Assembly (NCBI GenBank): GCA_965215165.1 | Contig: CBDCCX010000006.1 | Span: forward strand, 124,001 to 188,000 | From: JANQRZ01 sp965215165 | Lineage (GTDB): Bacteria > Bacteroidota > Rhodothermia > Rhodothermales > JANQRZ01 | DNA: 64,000 nt | Direction: 5' to 3' | Part shown: positions 58,701 to 64,000 of the stretch, one piece after another | Numbering within the stretch: the stretch's first letter is position 1 | Layout of the letters: each line of letters opens with the position of its first letter | Translations under genes and position numbers: made by a program | The notes under the pieces: generated by a model | What the model was told of the DNA's origin: nothing | The model's input: the letters and a program-made list of their open reading frames with translations, nothing else | Databases searched by the model: none

Positions 58701-60776
58701 ATGGAAACCTCGGTTCGCCTCATCTTGCTGCTGCCGCTCTTCGGGGCCGCGATCAACGGCCTGATGGGGCTGTTCGCCCCGGCCTACCGGCGGCAGGAGA
58801 CGGTCATCGGCGTGCTCGGGACGCTCGCCGTGGCGGTCCCGTTCGTGCTGACGGTGCTGCTGTTCCTGGGCGAAGGCCACGGCGCGCACGTCGTCCGCAC
58901 CTACACCTGGATGGCGGCGGGCGACTTCTCGGTGTCGTTCGACTACCGGGTCGACCCGCTCTCGCTGCTGATGACGCTCATCGTCACCGGCATCGGGAGC
59001 CTGATCCACCTCTACTCGGCGGGCTACATGAAGGGCGACACGGGGTACTGGCGGTTCTTCGCCTACCTCAACCTCTTCATCTTCGCGATGCTCAACCTGG
59101 TGCTCGCCGACAACCTGCCGGTGCTCTTCCTCGGGTGGGAGGGCGTCGGGCTGTGCTCCTACCTGCTGATCGGGTTTTGGTACACCGACCTGAAGAACTC
59201 GGCCGCCGCCAACAAGGCGTTCATCGTCAACCGCATCGGCGACTTCGCCTTCCTCCTGGCGATGTTCCTGCTGTATAGGGCCTACACCGCCGCCGGCGTG
59301 ACGCCGTTCGGGCTGGACTTCGGGACGATGTTCGAGAACATGGAGGTGCTGACCGCCGGGACGATCACGGTCGTCGTCCTGCTGCTCTTCATCGGCGCGA
59401 CGGGCAAGAGCGCCCAAATCCCGCTCTTCGTCTGGCTCCCCGACGCGATGGCCGGCCCGACGCCCGTCTCGGCGCTGATCCACGCCGCGACGATGGTCAC
59501 CTCGGGCCTCTACCTCCTCGCTCGCCTCTCGCCGATGGTGCTCGAAGCGCCCGGCGTGATGATCCTCATCGCCTTCGTCGGGGCCGTCACGGCGATCATG
59601 GCGGCGACGATTGCGATCACCCAGAACGACATCAAGAAGGTGCTCGCGTACTCGACCGTGTCGCAGCTCGGGTACATGTTCGTCGCGGCCGGCGTCGGGG
59701 CGTTCTTCGTCGCCATCTTCCACGTGATGACGCACGCCTTCTTCAAAGCCTGCCTCTTCCTCGGCTCCGGGTCGGTGATCCACTCGATGCACCACGTCGA
59801 GCACGAGCTACAGCACAAGGGCGTCCTGCCGGGCCACCCCGAACCGGGCACGCCACACGACGACGAGGCGCACGCAAATACGCTCCGCAACGATCCGCTG
59901 CCCTACGACGGGGCCTTCGATGCGCAGGACATGCGGACGATGGGCGGCCTCCGCAAGCACATGCCGATCACGGCGATCACGTTCCTGATCTCGACTCTCG
60001 CCATCGCAGGCATCCCGCCGCTGGCCGGGTTCTTCTCGAAGGACGAGATCCTGTTCAAGGCGTTCGAGCTCGGGTACGACGGGCACTTCTGGGCCTACAT
60101 CGTCTGGGGCATCGGGATCGTGACGGCGCTGCTAACGGCGGTCTACATGACGCGTGCCTACGTGCTGACCTTCGAGGGCCGGGAGCGCTGGCCGCACGCG
60201 CTGGACGTCAAGCCGCACGAGAGCCCGTGGCAGATGACCGTCCCGCTCGTGATCCTCGCCATCGGTGCCCTCGCGGGTGGCTTCCTCGGGCTGCCGGCCG
60301 TCCTGGGTGAGAGCTGGATCCACCACTACCTCGGCGCGGCCTACGGTGGGCCGGTCGCCGAGGCCGAGGCGGTCCACCACGTCTCGCACGGGATCGAGTG
60401 GGCGCTGCTCGGGCTGGGCGCGGCCATCGCCGTCATCGGGGTGCTCGTGGCCTACTTCAGCTACCGCACGAGCGGCGTGCAGACCGACCGCACGGTCCGC
60501 CGCAAGCTCGGCGCGGTCTACACGCTCCTCGCCAACAAGTATTTCGTCGACGAAGCCTACGACGCGGCCGTCGTCAAACCGATCACCGAAGGCTCGCGCC
60601 GCGGCCTCGCGCCGTTCGACGAACGCGTGGTCGATGGGACGGTGAACAACCTCGCCAAGTCGGTGCGCGGGCTGAGCGGCTGGGGACGCGGGATGCAGAC
60701 GGGCGTCGTGCAGAACTACGCGCTCGCGGTCGTGCTCGGCGTCGTCGTGGTCGTGGCCTTGATGATTTTCGTCTGA
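58701..60776 (+). CDS. nuoL: NADH-quinone oxidoreductase subunit L
   Basis: 691-residue antiporter-like subunit of complex I with about 16 helices and the long lateral helix at the C-terminal end. Key segments: LVLADNLPVLFLGWEGVGLCSYLLIGFWY (with the conserved glutamate), SAQIPLFVWLPDAMAGPTPVSALIHAATMVTSG (conserved lysine/histidine region) and the C-terminal RGMQTGVVQNYALAVVLGVVVVVALMIFV. A hydrophilic loop (about 370-420) contains the histidine-rich HSMHHVEHELQHKG. It pumps protons with NuoM and NuoN. Confidence 0.96.
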   Translation: METSVRLILLLPLFGAAINGLMGLFAPAYRRQETVIGVLGTLAVAVPFVLTVLLFLGEGHGAHVVRTYTWMAAGDFSVSFDYRVDPLSLLMTLIVTGIGSLIHLYSAGYMKGDTGYWRFFAYLNLFIFAMLNLVLADNLPVLFLGWEGVGLCSYLLIGFWYTDLKNSAAANKAFIVNRIGDFAFLLAMFLLYRAYTAAGVTPFGLDFGTMFENMEVLTAGTITVVVLLLFIGATGKSAQIPLFVWLPDAMAGPTPVSALIHAATMVTSGLYLLARLSPMVLEAPGVMILIAFVGAVTAIMAATIAITQNDIKKVLAYSTVSQLGYMFVAAGVGAFFVAIFHVMTHAFFKACLFLGSGSVIHSMHHVEHELQHKGVLPGHPEPGTPHDDEAHANTLRNDPLPYDGAFDAQDMRTMGGLRKHMPITAITFLISTLAIAGIPPLAGFFSKDEILFKAFELGYDGHFWAYIVWGIGIVTALLTAVYMTRAYVLTFEGRERWPHALDVKPHESPWQMTVPLVILAIGALAGGFLGLPAVLGESWIHHYLGAAYGGPVAEAEAVHHVSHGIEWALLGLGAAIAVIGVLVAYFSYRTSGVQTDRTVRRKLGAVYTLLANKYFVDEAYDAAVVKPITEGSRRGLAPFDERVVDGTVNNLAKSVRGLSGWGRGMQTGVVQNYALAVVLGVVVVVALMIFV

Positions 60777-60792
60777 CCTGAGGCATCACCCC

Positions 60793-60820
60793 GTACGGGC
60801 AATCGGCCGGTCGCCCCTAC
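60793..60820. repeat. GC-rich palindrome copy 4
   Basis: GTACGGGCAATC, GGCC, GGTCGCCCCTAC: the left arm has diverged at three positions from the right arm. Spacer between nuoL and nuoM. Confidence 0.8.
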
Positions 60821-60845
60821 CCGTCGTCCAACCCCCAACCTCTCG

Positions 60846-62432
60846 ATGGACCTCTTCGCTGGCCTCCCACACCTCGTCTCGCTCGTGATCTTCCTGCCGG
60901 CGCTCGGCGCGCTCGCCGTGCTCCTCGCGCCGAGCGACAGCGCGGTGCGCTGGGTCTCGCTCGGCGTGACGGCGCTCACGTTCGTCGTCTCGCTCGGCCT
61001 GTGGGCGGGCTTCGATCCGGGCATCTCGACGGCCGACGCGCCCCAGCTCGCCGAGGCGGCGCGGTGGTTTCCAGGCGTCGACATCAGCTACCTCGTCGGG
61101 GTCGACGGGCTGAACCTGCTGCTGCTGCTGCTGACCACGCTCCTGGGGCCGATCGTCGTGCTCTCGTCGTGGACCTACATCGGCAAGCACGTCAAAGGCT
61201 ACTACGCGCTCCTGCTGATCCTCGAGACCGGCGTGCTCGGCGTCTTCGCCTCGTTCGACCTCTTCCTGTTCTACATCTTCTTCGAGCTGACGCTGATCCC
61301 GATGTACTTCATCATCGGCATCTGGGGCGGCGAGAACAGGATCTACGCCGCCGTCAAGTTCGTGATCTACACGCTCTTCGGCTCCCTCCTGATGCTGGTC
61401 GGGCTGCTGTGGCTCGGCTTCGCGGCGGGCGACGCGGTCAACGGCGGGGTCTTCACGACCAACTGGTACAAGCTCGTCTCGTTCGGCATCCCGCTCGGGT
61501 CGCAGACGTGGCTGTTCCTGCTCTTCGCGCTCGCCTTCTGCATCAAGGTCCCGCTCTTCCCGTTCCACACCTGGCTCCCCGACGCCCACGTGCAGGCCCC
61601 GACCGGCGGCTCGGTGGTGCTGGCCGGCGTGCTGCTCAAGATGGGGACCTACGGCCTGGTCCGCTTCTGCCTGCCCTTCTTCCCGAACGCCGCCCAGACC
61701 TTCGCGTGGCCGATTGCGATTCTGGCGCTCATCGGGATCGTCTACGGCGCGCTCGTGGCGTACGCCCAAGAGGACGCCAAGAAGCTCGTCGCCTACTCGT
61801 CGGTGGCGCACCTCGGGTTCGTGGTGCTCGGCATCTTCGCCTTCACGACGGAGGCGCTCCAGGGCGCGATGATTCAGATGGTCAACCACGGCATCTCGAC
61901 CGGCGCGCTGTTCCTGATCATCGGGATGCTCTACGAGCGGCGGCACACGCGCCTGATGGCCGACTACGGCGGCCTCGCCAAGTCCGTCCCGATCCTGACG
62001 TTCTTTATGGTCTTCAGCGTGCTGGCGTCGGTCGGGCTGCCGGGGCTGAACGGGTTCGTAGGCGAGTTCCTGATCCTGCTCGGGACCTTCAAGAGCAACG
62101 TCATCGGCGGCTGGGTGGTGACGGCGATTGCGACGAGCGGGGTCATCTTCGCGGCGGTCTACCTCTTGACGATGCTCTACAAGACGTTCTACGGGCCGCT
62201 CGACAAGCCCGAGAACGCGGCGATGCCGGACCTCAACGGGCGCGAGATCGGCCTCTTGGTCCCGCTCGTGGTGCTTATGTTCTGGCTCGGCTTCGGGCCG
62301 GCCCCGTTCCTGGCGACGAGCGAGCCGGCGGTGCGCGACCTGCTGGAGACCGTCGAGACCAAACGCCTCGCCGCGATCGAGGCCGACCGCGAGGCCGTCG
62401 CCGTTCTGCCCGTGCCGAGCACGACGCCGTAG
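60846..62432 (+). CDS. nuoM: NADH-quinone oxidoreductase subunit M
   Basis: 528-residue antiporter-like subunit of complex I, about 14 helices. LFYIFFELTLIPMYFIIGIWGGENRIYAA carries the conserved glutamate, KVPLFPFHTWLPDAHVQAPTGGSVVLAG the lysine-helix region, and GLPGLNGFVGEFLILLGTF is the usual late signature. The TAG stop (62430-62432) is supplied by palindrome copy 5. The next gene is nhaD, not nuoN. Confidence 0.96.
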   Translation: MDLFAGLPHLVSLVIFLPALGALAVLLAPSDSAVRWVSLGVTALTFVVSLGLWAGFDPGISTADAPQLAEAARWFPGVDISYLVGVDGLNLLLLLLTTLLGPIVVLSSWTYIGKHVKGYYALLLILETGVLGVFASFDLFLFYIFFELTLIPMYFIIGIWGGENRIYAAVKFVIYTLFGSLLMLVGLLWLGFAAGDAVNGGVFTTNWYKLVSFGIPLGSQTWLFLLFALAFCIKVPLFPFHTWLPDAHVQAPTGGSVVLAGVLLKMGTYGLVRFCLPFFPNAAQTFAWPIAILALIGIVYGALVAYAQEDAKKLVAYSSVAHLGFVVLGIFAFTTEALQGAMIQMVNHGISTGALFLIIGMLYERRHTRLMADYGGLAKSVPILTFFMVFSVLASVGLPGLNGFVGEFLILLGTFKSNVIGGWVVTAIATSGVIFAAVYLLTMLYKTFYGPLDKPENAAMPDLNGREIGLLVPLVVLMFWLGFGPAPFLATSEPAVRDLLETVETKRLAAIEADREAVAVLPVPSTTP

Positions 62433-62456
62433 GGGCGACCGGCCGGTCGCCCCTAC
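62429..62456. repeat. GC-rich palindrome copy 5
   Basis: Perfect copy: GTAGGGGCGACC, GGCC, GGTCGCCCCTAC. Its TAG ends nuoM. Spacer between nuoM and nhaD. Confidence 0.9.
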
Positions 62457-62480
62457 TACCATCACCCCATCTCACCCGCC

Positions 62481-64000
62481 ATGTACTCTCCCCTGAGCCT
62501 GCTTCGCCTTCTGCTCGTTGCGCTGCTGGTCGGCGCGGTCGCCGTGCCCGCACAGGCGCAGGTGGGGGAGACCGAGGAGGGCGTGCTCCAGGAGGAGCCG
62601 GTGGCCGACCCCGAGACGGAGCTGGGCTTGGAGGAGCCGGACGCCGCCGAAGAGGAAGCGATACAGGACGAGGCGGAGGCGCACGGGGAGGGCGAAGAGC
62701 ACGGCGACGGGCACGGCGCGCCGCCGCCGATCTGGCTCGTGCTCCCGTTCGCGGCGCTGCTCTTGATGATCGCTACGGGGCCGCTGTTCTACCTCCACCA
62801 CTGGCACCACCACTACCCGAAGTACGCCCTCGCCTTCGGGGTCTTCGTGGCGGGGTACTACCTCTTCGTGCTCCACTCGCCGACCCCGATGGTCCACGCG
62901 CTGCAGGAGTACATCGCGTTCATCGCGCTCGTCGGCTCGCTCTTCGTCGCCTCCTCGGGCATCTTTATCAACGTCAACGCGAAGGGGACGCCGCTGGCCA
63001 ACGTGGTGCTGCTGCTGGTCGGGGCCGTCGTGGCGAACCTGATCGCGACGACCGGCGCGGCCATCCTGTTCATCCGCCCGTTCCTGCGGCTCAACCAGGG
63101 GCGGCTGCGGCCCTACCACATCGTTTTCTTCATCTTCCTCGTGGCGAACGTCGGCGGCGGGCTGACGCCCATCGGCGACCCGCCGCTCTTCCTCGGCTTC
63201 CTGCGCGGCGTGCCGTTCTTCTGGCCGATGCTCCACGTCTTCCACATCTGGCTCCCGACGGTCGCCATCCTGCTGGGCATCTTCTACGTTCTCGACAAGC
63301 GCAACAAGGCCGTCAGCACGGCGACGGTCGATCCGGACGCAGGCACGTTCTCGATCATCGGCAAGAAGAACTTCGTCTTCGTCGCCATCATCATCGGCAG
63401 CGTGTTCCTTGACCCCGGCGTGCTCGACTGGGTGCCGCGCCTCGACATCGGCGACATCCACATGCCGTTCGGCATCCGCGAGGTCATCATGCTCGGCGTC
63501 ATGTTCGCCGCCTACAAGCTCGGCGACAAGGTGGCGCTCCAGAAGAACGAGTTCACCTTCGAGCCGATCCGGGAGGTGGGCTGGCTCTTCCTCGGCATCT
63601 TCGCCACGATGCAGCCCGCGCTCAGCCTGATCTCGTCGTTTGCCCGCGACCACGCCGACGACCTCTCGCAGACCTCGTTCTACTGGGGCACGGGCATCCT
63701 CTCCGGCGTGCTCGACAACGCGCCGACCTACCTCAACTTCCTCGCCGCCTCGATGGGCAAGTTCGGCCTCAACGTCGACGACCCCGCCGCCGTGCAGGCG
63801 TTCGCCAACGGCATCACCCCGTTCGGGCAAGAGACGCTGATCTATCTGGAGGCGATCTCGGTGGCGGCCGTGTTCTTCGGCGCGCTGACCTACATCGGCA
63901 ACGCCCCGAACTTCATGGTCAAGGCCATCTGCGAGGCGAACGGCGCGGACGCCCCGACCTTTGGCGGCTACATCGCCAAGTATTCCGTCCCGATCCTGAT
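62481..64000 (+). CDS. nhaD: NhaD-type sodium:proton antiporter (ion-transporter superfamily), 3' end missing
   Basis: 506 codons are present and the frame is still open at the window edge. A signal-peptide-like start (LLRLLLVALLVGAVAVPAQAQ) precedes an acidic, histidine-containing stretch (EAHGEGEEHGDGHG) and then membrane helices: LVLPFAALLLMIATGPL, HHWHHHYPKYALAFGVFV, NLIATTGAAILFIRPFL, NVGGGLTPIGDPPLFLGFLRG, FYWGTGILSGVLDNAPTYL and YIGNAPNFMVKAI. These are the conserved segments of the NhaD/citrate-like transporter group. An nhaD homologue among complex I genes is reported in Rhodothermus marinus; here it directly follows nuoM. Confidence 0.88.
   Translation, partial: MYSPLSLLRLLLVALLVGAVAVPAQAQVGETEEGVLQEEPVADPETELGLEEPDAAEEEAIQDEAEAHGEGEEHGDGHGAPPPIWLVLPFAALLLMIATGPLFYLHHWHHHYPKYALAFGVFVAGYYLFVLHSPTPMVHALQEYIAFIALVGSLFVASSGIFINVNAKGTPLANVVLLLVGAVVANLIATTGAAILFIRPFLRLNQGRLRPYHIVFFIFLVANVGGGLTPIGDPPLFLGFLRGVPFFWPMLHVFHIWLPTVAILLGIFYVLDKRNKAVSTATVDPDAGTFSIIGKKNFVFVAIIIGSVFLDPGVLDWVPRLDIGDIHMPFGIREVIMLGVMFAAYKLGDKVALQKNEFTFEPIREVGWLFLGIFATMQPALSLISSFARDHADDLSQTSFYWGTGILSGVLDNAPTYLNFLAASMGKFGLNVDDPAAVQAFANGITPFGQETLIYLEAISVAAVFFGALTYIGNAPNFMVKAICEANGADAPTFGGYIAKYSVPIL

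Noticed and set aside
60786..62465. Minus-strand frame of 559 codons opposite nuoM
   Set aside because: Low-complexity charged sequence complementary to a membrane protein gene.

Overview
The window is 64 kb of very GC-rich bacterial chromosome. It looks like a member of the Rhodothermota (Rhodothermales; a Rubricoccaceae/Rubrivirga-like marine lineage is my best guess). Four signs point there: three secreted proteins carry C-terminal type IX (Por) sorting domains; a nhaD-type antiporter sits directly behind nuoM, an arrangement reported for Rhodothermus marinus; many genes are preceded by a Bacteroidota-style -7 box (TAnnTTTG-like, here usually TATCTTCG or TAGCTTYC); and CcmE is of the CXXXY variant. 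No rRNA, tRNA, CRISPR array or phage was seen.

Layout. 1-10 kb: end of a zinc-ribbon protein, an FKBP lipoprotein, metG, a metalloenzyme coupled to a divergent DprA-like gene, a large hybrid histidine kinase, a patatin-like lipase and a membrane protein. 10-16.7 kb: threonine aldolase, mtgA, greA, an NlpC/P60 lipoprotein, bacilliredoxin, a decayed Uma2 gene, a YdeI-family gene, a secreted protein and rsmA. 16.7-25.5 kb: mgtE, a ccmB-ccmC-ccmD-ccmE cytochrome c maturation operon with a DUF1499 gene, an ADP-ribosylglycohydrolase homologue lacking its metal ligands, murB, an SPFH protein, a one-domain MGMT protein and aroA. 25.5-33.7 kb: a second hybrid kinase, acs, and the trkA/trkH potassium uptake pair.

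33.7-39.1 kb is the main accessory region. It holds three directly repeated, hairpin-forming sites with the architecture of integron attC sites. They flank a DUF3223 gene, a DUF433/DUF5615 toxin-antitoxin pair and a Crp/Fnr-SDR-dehydrogenase trio, and an IS481-type element with two amber codons has entered the array. No integrase gene is visible, so this resembles a cluster of attC sites lacking an integrase (CALIN). The third attC is cut off inside the 3' end of a resident gene.

39-54 kb: YaeQ-like gene, maltose acetyltransferase, a frameshifted secreted protein, mdh, alkaline phosphatase, and a surface-glycan-like group (capsular-type glycosyltransferase, sulfotransferase, second glycosyltransferase, methyltransferase, asparagine-synthase-like protein) interrupted by a DnaQ-UvrC fusion and an FG-GAP protein. 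54-64 kb: acyltransferase, a MITE-like element, an esterase, ppx, then nuoJ-nuoK-nuoL-nuoM-nhaD running off the end.

Small dispersed elements are prominent: a 28-bp GC-rich palindrome in five copies, several of which supply the stop codons of flanking genes, and at least seven AT-rich intergenic islands built of 7-bp phased repeats with complementary arms. Two intrinsic terminators sit in unusual places, just before the start codons of greA and of the DUF1499 gene.
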